Source of the DNA: Burkholderiales bacterium
Lineage (GTDB): Bacteria; Pseudomonadota; Gammaproteobacteria; Burkholderiales; Usitatibacteraceae
Reading direction: 5' to 3'
Length of the DNA stretch: 5,387 nt
Assembly: GCA_025936275.1 (NCBI GenBank)
Contig: JAICTR010000212.1
Location: 1-5,387 of the forward strand
This document shows, one piece after another, positions 1 through 5,387 of this stretch. The notes below the pieces were generated by a model. It searched no databases. It worked only from the letters and a program-made list of their open reading frames with translations, and was not told where the DNA came from. Each line of letters starts with the position of its first letter. The first letter of the stretch is position 1. The position numbers were made by a program, and so were the translations under genes.

Positions 1-60
1 ACCGCGATGCTCAAGGCGCAGGCCGGCACGCTGATCGAAGCCCACTCCGCCGCCGGATAA
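1..60 (+). CDS. 3' end of an unidentified protein-coding gene (partial)
   Basis: The window opens inside a plus-strand gene, of which only the last 19 codons and a TAA stop (58-60) are visible. The readable C-terminus is TAMLKAQAGTLIEAHSAAG, which looks like the end of a helix followed by a short small-residue tail. Nearly every codon in this frame ends in G or C, matching the third-position bias of the recognised genes. Frame 2 is interrupted by a stop, and frame 3 runs through the intergenic repeat to a TAG at 102-104. I do not recognise the family from so little sequence. The gene is convergent with amiC, and its stop directly touches the inverted repeat that follows. Confidence 0.6.
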   Translation, partial: TAMLKAQAGTLIEAHSAAG

Positions 61-153
61 AACCGGGGACAGACCACTTGTCCCGCATGCAAGAACGAGT
101 TTAGGCCAATCCGCTTCGTTCTCGCATGCGGGACAAGTGGTCTGTCCCCGGTT
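61..153. repeat. REP doublet / REPIN-like inverted repeat between convergent genes
   Basis: Bases 61-90 and 124-153 are perfect 30-base reverse complements. After one mismatch (91/123) pairing resumes for seven more bases (92-98 with 116-122), leaving a loop of about 17 bases (99-115). Each arm contains its own small palindrome, GGGACA-N7-TGTCCC (66-84 and 130-148), plus the palindrome GCATGC. Two head-to-head palindromic units about 100 bases long are the known architecture of REPINs, which are mobilised in trans by RAYT (Y1 family) transposases. The sequence AACCGGGGACAGACCAC resembles intergenic repeats I recall from other proteobacterial genomes, but that is memory and not a search. No transposase is in the window. 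The hairpin sits between two facing stop codons and could protect mRNA 3' ends or stop transcription from both sides, although no T tract follows either arm. Confidence 0.8.
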
Positions 154-1532
154 CAGTTCGAAGCGAGGCGCGGGCGCGCGAGCGGCGGGTTCTGCGCGAG
201 GTAGCGCTTGATGCCGCCCAGCACAGCGCCCGCGATGCGATCCTGGTAATCCCCGTCCTTGAGGCGCTTCTCCTCCTGCGGGTTGGAGATGAACGCGGTC
301 TCGACCAGGATCGACGGGATGTCGGGCGACTTCAGCACCGCGAAGCCCGCCTGCTCGACGCGCGCCTTGTGCAGGTCGTTCACCTCTCCGAGCTCGTTCA
401 GCACGTACTTGCCCAGCTTCAGCGAGTCGTTGATCTTCGCGGTGAGCGAGAGGTCGAGGAGCGTCTTCGCGAGCACCGGATCCTTCTCGCCGAGGTCCAC
501 GCCGCCGATGAGGTCGGACTCGTTCTCGCGCTGCGCGAGGAGCCGCGCCGCCGTCGAGGTCGCGCCGCGCTCCGAGAGCGCGAAGACGGAGGACCCGCGC
601 GCATCGGGCCGCACCCAGGCATCGGCGTGGATCGAGACGAAGAGGTCCGCATGCAGGCGCTTCGCCTTCGCCACGCGCTGGCCGAGCGGGATGAAGTAAT
701 CGCCGTCGCGGATCAGCACGCCGCGCATGTTCGACTCCTGGTCGATGCGCGCCTTGAGCCGCCGCGCGATGGCGAGCGTGACGTTCTTCTCGCGCGTGCC
801 GCGCCGCCCATGGGCGCCCGGATCCTCGCCGCCGTGTCCCGCATCGATCGCGATGATGACCAGGCGCTCGACTTTCGCTGGCGCCGCGGCGGAATCCCCC
901 TTCACCTTCGCAACGGCCGGCGCGGGCGCCGCCGGTTCCGGCTTCGCCGGCGCGGCCTTCTCCGCCTTCGCGCCCGTCGGCGCACCGGCCGCGGACGCCG
1001 ATCGATCGGCGGCGCCCGGCGTCGCCTGTGCGATCTCGCGGATCGGATCGGGCTTCGGTGCCACCAGCGCGAGCAACGGATCGATCGGCTTCGCGGGATA
1101 GAGGTCGAGCACGAGGCGATGCTTGTACTCCGCGACCGGCGGCAGCGCGAAGATCGAGGGCTTCACCTCGGTGCGCAGGTCGAAGACGATGCGCACGACG
1201 TTCGGCCGGTTGATCGCGACGCGCACCGCCTTGATGTACGGGTCGTCCGCGGCCACGCGCGAAGGCAGCGCCTTCAGCTCCGCATCGAGGTCCACGCCCT
1301 CGAGGTCCACCACGAGGCGCAGCGGATCGTCGAGGAAGAAATGCTGCTCATCGAGCTTGTGCGCGCTCTCGAGCGTGACCCGCGTGTACTCCTGCGCGGG
1401 CCACACGCGCGAGGCGAGGATGCGCTCGGCGGCGAACGCCGGATATGCGGCGAGCAAGAGCGCCGCGATGACGAGGTACTTCAGGAATCCGATGACGAAG
1501 TGGGGCAGCGCGCGGCCAGGCACGTGATGCAC
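153..1532 (-). CDS. amiC: N-acetylmuramoyl-L-alanine amidase with AMIN domain (AmiC type)
   Basis: Periplasmic zinc amidase that cleaves the bond between N-acetylmuramic acid and L-alanine in peptidoglycan, used to split septal wall during cell division. Taking the GTG at 1532-1530 gives 459 residues. Residues about 1-35 form a signal peptide (hydrophobic core around FLKYLVIAALLLAA, cleavage near AFA-AE). Residues about 39-145 are the AMIN domain that targets the septum. An Ala/Pro/Lys-rich linker follows (about 147-222), then the Amidase_3 domain (about 224-444). Zinc ligands and catalytic residues are visible: His233 in DAGHGG, Glu248 in GTREKN, His302 in SIHAD and Glu411 in LVETAF. A helical insertion (about 329-383) matches the autoinhibitory segment known in AmiB/AmiC proteins, normally relieved by EnvC/NlpD-type activators. 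The start is uncertain: there is no ATG near the signal peptide, GTG at 1523-1521 is an alternative, and no strong ribosome site precedes either. The 5' end overlaps tsaE by about 50 bases, so translation is probably coupled to it. Confidence 0.93.
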   Translation of the reverse strand: MHHVPGRALPHFVIGFLKYLVIAALLLAAYPAFAAERILASRVWPAQEYTRVTLESAHKLDEQHFFLDDPLRLVVDLEGVDLDAELKALPSRVAADDPYIKAVRVAINRPNVVRIVFDLRTEVKPSIFALPPVAEYKHRLVLDLYPAKPIDPLLALVAPKPDPIREIAQATPGAADRSASAAGAPTGAKAEKAAPAKPEPAAPAPAVAKVKGDSAAAPAKVERLVIIAIDAGHGGEDPGAHGRRGTREKNVTLAIARRLKARIDQESNMRGVLIRDGDYFIPLGQRVAKAKRLHADLFVSIHADAWVRPDARGSSVFALSERGATSTAARLLAQRENESDLIGGVDLGEKDPVLAKTLLDLSLTAKINDSLKLGKYVLNELGEVNDLHKARVEQAGFAVLKSPDIPSILVETAFISNPQEEKRLKDGDYQDRIAGAVLGGIKRYLAQNPPLARPRLASN

Positions 1533-1969
1533 TTTTGCCCGCGCACCGAGTTGTGCGTGAAGCTCGCGCTGCGCCCGGAGCCGCTTGCCTGCAGCGCGAT
1601 TTCCACGTCCGCGGGCGGCACCGATCCCTCCGCTCTCTCCGGCCATTCGATCAGGCTCACGCTCTGCCCGTTGAAGCTCTCCCGAAAGCCGGCGTCGATC
1701 CATTCCCTCGGGTCGTGGAATCTATAAAAATCAAAGTGATGCAAGTCTAACCTCGAAACCGCATAAAGTTCAACCAGCGCGTAGGTGGGACTTCGCACCG
1801 GACCCTCGTGGCCGAGGCCGCGCAGGATGCCGCGCACGAGCGTGGTCTTGCCCGCGCCGAGCTCGCCGCGCAGGTACACGATGAGTCCCGGCTCGAGGCA
1901 CCGTGCGAGCGTGCGTCCCAGCGCGAGCGTCGCCGCTTCGTCGGGGAGGAAGGTGTTCGGCGCTACCAT
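1481..1969 (-). CDS. tsaE: tRNA threonylcarbamoyladenosine biosynthesis ATPase TsaE
   Basis: Cytoplasmic P-loop ATPase that works with TsaB and TsaD to attach threonylcarbamoyl to adenosine 37 of ANN-decoding tRNAs (t6A). The protein is 162 residues, close to the usual 150-160. It shows the Walker A loop GELGAGKTT (35-43), the switch-like SPTY (60-63), the family signature HFDFYRF (78-84) and the conserved EWPE (108-111). The ATG at 1969-1967 gives the expected short N-terminus before FLPDEAATLALG. The frame stays open far upstream across the antisense of queG, but that stretch is not TsaE-like. The last 15-20 residues, rich in Cys and Ser, overlap the start of amiC and are probably constrained by it. 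Codons for residues 67-84 are unusually AT-rich (see findings). No clear ribosome-binding site precedes the ATG, and any promoter must lie within queG. Confidence 0.95.
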   Translation of the reverse strand: MVAPNTFLPDEAATLALGRTLARCLEPGLIVYLRGELGAGKTTLVRGILRGLGHEGPVRSPTYALVELYAVSRLDLHHFDFYRFHDPREWIDAGFRESFNGQSVSLIEWPERAEGSVPPADVEIALQASGSGRSASFTHNSVRGQKCITCLAARCPTSSSDS

Positions 1970-1975
1970 CGAGGG

Positions 1976-3037
1976 ATGAACGTCGCGGTGGAAGGAATCT
2001 CGATCGAGGATCGCGTGAAGCGTTGGGGCCGCGAGCTGGGCTTCGACGCGATCGCGATCGCGGGCACCGAGCTCGCCGAAGAGGAAGCGCGCCTCCTCGA
2101 GTGGCTCGCGCTCGGCCGGCACGGCGAGATGGATTATATGGCGCGCCACGGCGTGCGCCGCGCGCGACCCGCGGAGCTGGTGCCGGGCACGCTCTCCATC
2201 ATCACCGCGCGGCTCGACTACTCGATGCCCGGCGCGCGCGATTCGTGGGAGACGCTGGAGGACGGCGAGCGCGCGTTCGTGTCGAGATACGCGCTCGGCC
2301 GCGATTACCACAAGGTGCTGCGCGCCAAGCTGCAGGCGCTCGCCGAGCGCATGACGGCGGAGCTCGGTCCCTTCGCGTATCGCGTGTTCACCGACAGCGC
2401 GCCCGTGATGGAGGTCGCCCTCGCCACGCGCGCGGGGCTCGGCTGGCGCGGCAAGCACACGCTGCTCCTCTCGCGCGAGGCGGGCTCCCTCTTCTTCCTG
2501 GGCGAGCTCTTCGTGGCGTTGGACTTGAAGCGCGATGCTGCGGCCAGCGCGCATTGCGGAAGCTGCGAGCGCTGCATCCACATCTGCCCCACGAATGCGA
2601 TCGTAGCGCCCTACCAGCTCGATGCGCGCCGCTGCATCTCCTACCTCACCATCGAGAACCCGGGCGCGATCCCGGAAGATCTGCGTCCCCTGATGGGCAA
2701 CCGCATCTACGGCTGCGACGATTGCCAGCTGGTGTGCCCCTGGAACAAGTACGCGAAGGCGGCGAACGATCCCGACTTCGCGGTGAGGAACGGCCTCGAC
2801 GATGCGAGCCTCGTCGAGCTCTTCGCGTGGAGCGAGGAGGAGTTCGATCGCCGCTTCGAGGGCTCGCCGATCCGCCGCATCGGGCACGAGCGGTGGCTGA
2901 GGAACATCGCGGTGGCGCTCGGCAATGCGCCGACGTCTTCGCAGGCCGTCGCCGCGCTTCGCTCGCGTGCGGAGCATCCGTCGGCGATGGTGCGCGAGCA
3001 TGTCGCCTGGGCACTCGGGAGGCACGACGCCGGGTGA
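1976..3037 (+). CDS. queG: epoxyqueuosine reductase QueG
   Basis: Iron-sulfur, cobalamin-dependent enzyme that reduces epoxyqueuosine to queuosine at the wobble position of GUN-anticodon tRNAs, the last step of queuosine synthesis. The product is 353 residues, somewhat shorter than the roughly 380-residue Escherichia coli protein. The N-terminal part carries the typical HGEMDYMARHG (49-59), and FTDSAPVMEVALA (138-150) contains the presumed catalytic Asp140. Eight cysteines for two [4Fe-4S] clusters are present: Cys194, 197, 200 and 204 (HCGSCERCIHICP), Cys220 (RRCISYLTIE), and Cys247, 250 and 254 (CDDCQLVCPWN). The C-terminus (about 305-350) looks like the HEAT-repeat tail that contacts tRNA. 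ATG at 1976 puts 16 residues before WGRELGF, as in known family members. GAGGG directly abuts this ATG, too close to be an ideal ribosome site. GTG at 2015, with GAGGA four bases upstream, has a better site but would remove conserved N-terminus. It is first in a three-gene operon. Confidence 0.95.
   Translation: MNVAVEGISIEDRVKRWGRELGFDAIAIAGTELAEEEARLLEWLALGRHGEMDYMARHGVRRARPAELVPGTLSIITARLDYSMPGARDSWETLEDGERAFVSRYALGRDYHKVLRAKLQALAERMTAELGPFAYRVFTDSAPVMEVALATRAGLGWRGKHTLLLSREAGSLFFLGELFVALDLKRDAAASAHCGSCERCIHICPTNAIVAPYQLDARRCISYLTIENPGAIPEDLRPLMGNRIYGCDDCQLVCPWNKYAKAANDPDFAVRNGLDDASLVELFAWSEEEFDRRFEGSPIRRIGHERWLRNIAVALGNAPTSSQAVAALRSRAEHPSAMVREHVAWALGRHDAG
3017..3022 (+). promoter_or_regulatory. 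Shine-Dalgarno site for the MFS transporter gene
   Basis: GGGAGG lies inside the end of queG, 11 bases before the GTG at 3034. The spacing is slightly long but usable. Together with the GTGA overlap it supports a GTG start for the transporter and rules against the open frame that continues upstream through queG. Confidence 0.6.
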
Positions 3038-4206
3038 AGTCGCCCGCCATTCCCCGAGGCGTCTGGATCCTCGGATTCGTGAGCCTTTTGATGGACGTCT
3101 CTTCGGAGATGATCCACGGGCTCTTGCCCGTGTATCTCACCGCGAGCCTCGGCGCGAGCGCGCTGGTGGTGGGCATCATCGAAGGCGTGGCGGAATCGAC
3201 GGCGCTCATCGTGAAGGTGTTCTCCGGCGCGCTCTCCGATCGTTGGCGCAACCGCCACGGGCTCGCCGCGGCGGGGTACGGCCTCGCCGCCTTCACCAAG
3301 CCGCTCTTCGCGATGGCCAACGGTGCGGGCCTCGTGTTCTTCGCGCGCTTCGTGGATCGCATCGGCAAGGGGATTCGCGGGGCGCCGCGCGATGCGCTGG
3401 TCGCGGACCTCACGCCGGATGCGATCCGCGGTGCGGCATTCGGGCTGCGTCAATCGCTCGACACGATCGGCGCGTTCGCGGGGCCGCTCCTCGCCATCGC
3501 GCTCATGCTCGCGTGGCACGACGACTTTCGCGCCGTGTTCTGGATCGCGGTGATTCCGGCGATGGCCTCGTTCCTGCTGATCGCCTTCGGCGTGCGCGAT
3601 CCCGAGGTCCCGGCGGCGAGCGGCCATACGCCGAAGAAGGTGCGCTTCGATCGCGCGACGAGGCGATCTCTCGGCGCCGCGTTCTGGGGCGTCACCGCGG
3701 CGGGCGCGGCGCTCGCCCTCGCGCGCTTCAGCGAGGCGTTCCTGGTGCTGCGCGCGTTCGACCTGCACCTCGGCGAAGCGTACGTGCCGGCGGTGCTGGT
3801 GGCGATGAACGTGGTGTATTCCGTCGTCGCATATCCGGTCGGACGCATGGCGGATCGCATCGCGCCGCGCGTGCTGCTCTTCTGGGGCGTGGCGTTTCTG
3901 GTGGCGGCCGACGTCGCGCTCGCGCTCGCTTCGCAGCTCGCGCTGGCATGGATCGGCATCGCGCTCTGGGGCCTGCACATGGGATTCACGCAGGGCGTGC
4001 TCGCGGCGATGGTGGCGAAAGCCGCGCCGGCTCCCTTGCGTGGCACGGCGTTCGGCATCTTCAACCTCGCGAGCGGCATCGCGATGCTGGTGTCGAGCGC
4101 GCTCGCCGGGGCGCTTTGGGCGTGGGTCGGACCGGCAGCGACGTTCTGGGTCGGCGCCTTCTTCGCCCTCGCCTGCGCCGCGATCACGAAGGCCGCGGTG
4201 CGCTGA
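3034..4206 (+). CDS. major facilitator superfamily (MFS) transporter
   Basis: Inner-membrane secondary transporter of 390 residues with hydrophobic segments consistent with the usual 12-helix, two-lobe MFS fold. The signature between helices 2 and 3 is seen as GALSDRWRNRH (65-75) and its repeat in the second half as GRMADRIAPR (270-279). Between helices 4 and 5 sits RIGKGIRGAPRDALVAD (109-125), typical of a widespread but uncharacterised MFS subgroup. Helix 1 carries acidic residues in DVSSEMIHG (21-29) that could take part in proton coupling or substrate binding. A hydrophilic loop around 187-212 separates the two halves. The GTG start overlaps the queG stop (GTGA, 3034-3037) and has GGGAGG upstream, so it is probably translationally coupled to queG. 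The stop (4204-4206) forms TGATG with a possible start of the next gene. Substrate and direction cannot be told from sequence; the neighbouring periplasmic dehydrogenase suggests, but does not show, a sugar or its oxidation product. Confidence 0.9.
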   Translation: MKSPAIPRGVWILGFVSLLMDVSSEMIHGLLPVYLTASLGASALVVGIIEGVAESTALIVKVFSGALSDRWRNRHGLAAAGYGLAAFTKPLFAMANGAGLVFFARFVDRIGKGIRGAPRDALVADLTPDAIRGAAFGLRQSLDTIGAFAGPLLAIALMLAWHDDFRAVFWIAVIPAMASFLLIAFGVRDPEVPAASGHTPKKVRFDRATRRSLGAAFWGVTAAGAALALARFSEAFLVLRAFDLHLGEAYVPAVLVAMNVVYSVVAYPVGRMADRIAPRVLLFWGVAFLVAADVALALASQLALAWIGIALWGLHMGFTQGVLAAMVAKAAPAPLRGTAFGIFNLASGIAMLVSSALAGALWAWVGPAATFWVGAFFALACAAITKAAVR

Positions 4207-4265
4207 TGGAACGGTCGCGGCCACGCGGGCGTCCAACGCGCAATTCCCCGACCGCCGCTCGCGCC

Positions 4266-5357
4266 ATGAGACTCGCCCTCGCCGCATTCGCATTCCTCGC
4301 CCTGTTTTCGTGCACTGCGCAGGCGCGCATCGACCTCTCGCGGCTCAAGCTGCCGCCGGGCTTCGAGGTGAGCGTCTTCGCCGAGGACGTCGATGGCGCG
4401 CGCTCCATGGCGCTGGGCGACAAGGGCACGCTCTTCGTCGGCACCATGCGCGAGGGCAAGGTCTACGCCATCGCGAACGACGGCAAGAAGGCGACGAAGG
4501 TCGAGACGATCGCGACCGGGCTCGACATGCCCAACGGCGTGGCGGTGAAGGACGGCGCGCTCTACGTCGCCGAAGTCGACAAGATCTGGCGCTACGACGC
4601 GATCGAGTCGCATCTCGGGAATCCGCCGAAGCCCGCGCTGGTGTACGGCAAGTACCCGAGCGATCGGCATCACGGCTGGAAATTCATCCGCTTCGGTCCC
4701 GATGGCTGGCTCTACGTCCCGGTGGGCGCGCCGTGCAACATCTGCGAGCCGCCGGCGCCTTACGCCTCGATCACGCGGTTGAAGCCCGACGGCTCGGCGA
4801 TGGAGATTTACGCGCGCGGCATCCGCAACTCGGTCGGCTTCGACTGGGACCCGCGCACCCAGGAGCTGTGGTTCACCGACAACGGGCGCGACATGATGGG
4901 CGACGACATGCCCTCGGACGAGCTCGACCATGCGCCGAAGCCGGGCATGAACTTCGGCTATCCGTACTGCCACCAGGGCGACGCGCCCGATCCCGAGTTC
5001 GGCAAGAAGCACGCGTGCGGCGAGTTCACGCCGCCCGCGGCGAAGCTCGGCGCGCACGTCGCCTCGCTCGGCATGCGCTTCTACACCGGATCGATGTTCC
5101 CGCCCGAATATCGCGGGCGCATCTTCATCGCCGAGCACGGCTCATGGAACCGCTCGAAGAAGAGCGGCTATCGCGTCGTGACGGCGAAGGTCGAGAACGC
5201 CAAGGTGACCGACGTGCAGCCCTTCCTCGAGGGCTTCCTCGACGCGGCCGCCAATTCCGCCTGGGGCCGTCCGGTCGACGTGCTCGTGATGCCCGACGGC
5301 GCGCTCCTCGTCTCCGACGACGAGGCGAACGCGATCTACCGCGTGAGCCGGAAATAG
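4266..5357 (+). CDS. secreted PQQ-dependent sugar (sorbosone/glucose) dehydrogenase family protein
   Basis: Six-bladed beta-propeller of the soluble glucose dehydrogenase / L-sorbosone dehydrogenase family, whose characterised members oxidise sugars or aldehydes in the periplasm using pyrroloquinoline quinone. From the ATG at 4266 it has 363 residues. Residues 1-20 are a signal peptide (MRLALAAFAFLALFSC) with likely cleavage after AQA; LFSC only weakly resembles a lipobox. The mature part starts RIDLSRLKLPPGFEVSVFAE, a common opening of the family. DRHHGWKFIRFGPDGWLYV (133-151) holds the candidate catalytic His, ARGIRNSVGFDWDP (183-196) the conserved Arg region that binds the cofactor, and FTDNGRDMMGDD (203-214) acidic residues that may bind metal. 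Cys157 and Cys160 (CNIC), Cys235 and Cys251 may form disulfides. A second in-frame ATG at 4206-4208 overlaps the transporter stop as TGATG and would add 20 Arg-rich residues before the signal peptide. Neither start has a strong ribosome site; 4266 gives the more normal signal peptide. No PQQ synthesis gene is visible, and the exact substrate is unknown. Confidence 0.88.
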   Translation: MRLALAAFAFLALFSCTAQARIDLSRLKLPPGFEVSVFAEDVDGARSMALGDKGTLFVGTMREGKVYAIANDGKKATKVETIATGLDMPNGVAVKDGALYVAEVDKIWRYDAIESHLGNPPKPALVYGKYPSDRHHGWKFIRFGPDGWLYVPVGAPCNICEPPAPYASITRLKPDGSAMEIYARGIRNSVGFDWDPRTQELWFTDNGRDMMGDDMPSDELDHAPKPGMNFGYPYCHQGDAPDPEFGKKHACGEFTPPAAKLGAHVASLGMRFYTGSMFPPEYRGRIFIAEHGSWNRSKKSGYRVVTAKVENAKVTDVQPFLEGFLDAAANSAWGRPVDVLVMPDGALLVSDDEANAIYRVSRK

Positions 5358-5363
5358 GGCGAA

Positions 5364-5387
5364 AACCGGGGTCAGACCACCATTTCC
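5364..5387 (+). repeat. REP-like motif, cut by the window edge
   Basis: AACCGGGGTCAGACCAC (5364-5380) matches bases 61-77 at 16 of 17 positions, and both copies are preceded by AA. It begins six bases after the stop of the dehydrogenase gene. The single A-to-T change alters the inner palindrome: here GGTC-A-GACC (5370-5378) pairs locally in place of GGGACA/TGTCCC. The sequence then diverges (CATTTCC against TTGTCCC). Only one arm is visible; if it is the same class of element, an inverted partner ending in GTGGTCTGACCCCGGTT should lie within about 100 bases to the right. Confidence 0.65.

Noticed and set aside
61..153. Canonical rho-independent terminator
   Set aside because: The stem is far longer than a typical terminator, the loop is 17 bases, and no run of T follows the stem on either strand. 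A REP-doublet reading fits better, although it may still affect transcript ends.
61..153. CRISPR repeat or insertion-sequence terminal repeats
   Set aside because: There is no array of regularly spaced direct repeats, and no transposase fits in the 17-base loop between the arms.
126..1727. Very long open frame on the plus strand opposite amiC and part of tsaE
   Set aside because: Its translation is low-complexity and Arg-rich with no recognisable domain. It is a by-product of GC-ending codons on the minus strand, where clear amidase and TsaE motifs are read.
1722..1727. TATAAA as a plus-strand promoter -10 box
   Set aside because: No -35-like hexamer at 16-18 bases upstream and no plus-strand gene begins downstream before queG. 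The AT-rich run is reported only as a composition anomaly.
1970..3025. Upstream extension of the tsaE frame across the antisense of queG
   Set aside because: The extra residues are Arg/His/Ala-rich and unlike TsaE, whose normal N-terminus begins at the ATG at 1969. The opposite strand encodes complete QueG.
1903..3033. Upstream extension of the MFS frame through all of queG
   Set aside because: The added residues are an Arg-rich shadow of queG in another frame. The transporter starts naturally at the GTG overlapping the queG stop, with GGGAGG upstream.
2707..4293. Long minus-strand open frames opposite the MFS and dehydrogenase genes
   Set aside because: Translations are charged, low-complexity and without membrane segments or motifs, as expected for antisense frames of GC-rich genes.

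Overview
The window is GC-rich DNA (roughly two thirds G+C, strongly G/C-ending codons) from a Gram-negative bacterium. An AMIN-domain periplasmic amidase, a tsaE-amiC pair divergent from queG, and a secreted PQQ-type dehydrogenase all point to a proteobacterium, most likely a betaproteobacterium. This assignment is inferred from gene content and order; no ribosomal or other marker gene is present.

Layout, left to right. Bases 1-60 hold the last 19 codons of an unidentified plus-strand gene. Its stop codon abuts a 93-base, near-perfect inverted repeat (61-153) that resembles a REP doublet (REPIN). On the other side, the repeat runs into the stop codon of amiC, which lies on the minus strand. 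amiC (N-acetylmuramoyl-L-alanine amidase) and tsaE (tRNA t6A ATPase subunit) form an overlapping minus-strand operon transcribed leftward from about 1969. Only six bases separate the tsaE start from the start of queG, which reads rightward. queG (epoxyqueuosine reductase), an MFS transporter and a secreted PQQ-dependent sugar dehydrogenase-like protein follow as a tight plus-strand operon: queG/MFS overlap as GTGA, and a TGATG overlap offers a second coupled start for the dehydrogenase. Just after the last stop codon the REP-like motif reappears (5364-5387) and is cut by the window edge.

Functionally, the centre is ordinary housekeeping: two tRNA-modification enzymes working on different nucleosides (t6A37 through TsaE, queuosine-34 through QueG) and a septal peptidoglycan amidase. 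The transporter and dehydrogenase downstream of queG look like an accessory pair attached to this core; their substrates cannot be read from sequence. I found no RNA gene, CRISPR array, transposase gene or defence system. The most notable non-coding signals are the REP-like elements at both ends of the five-gene block and an AT-rich, rare-codon patch inside tsaE.
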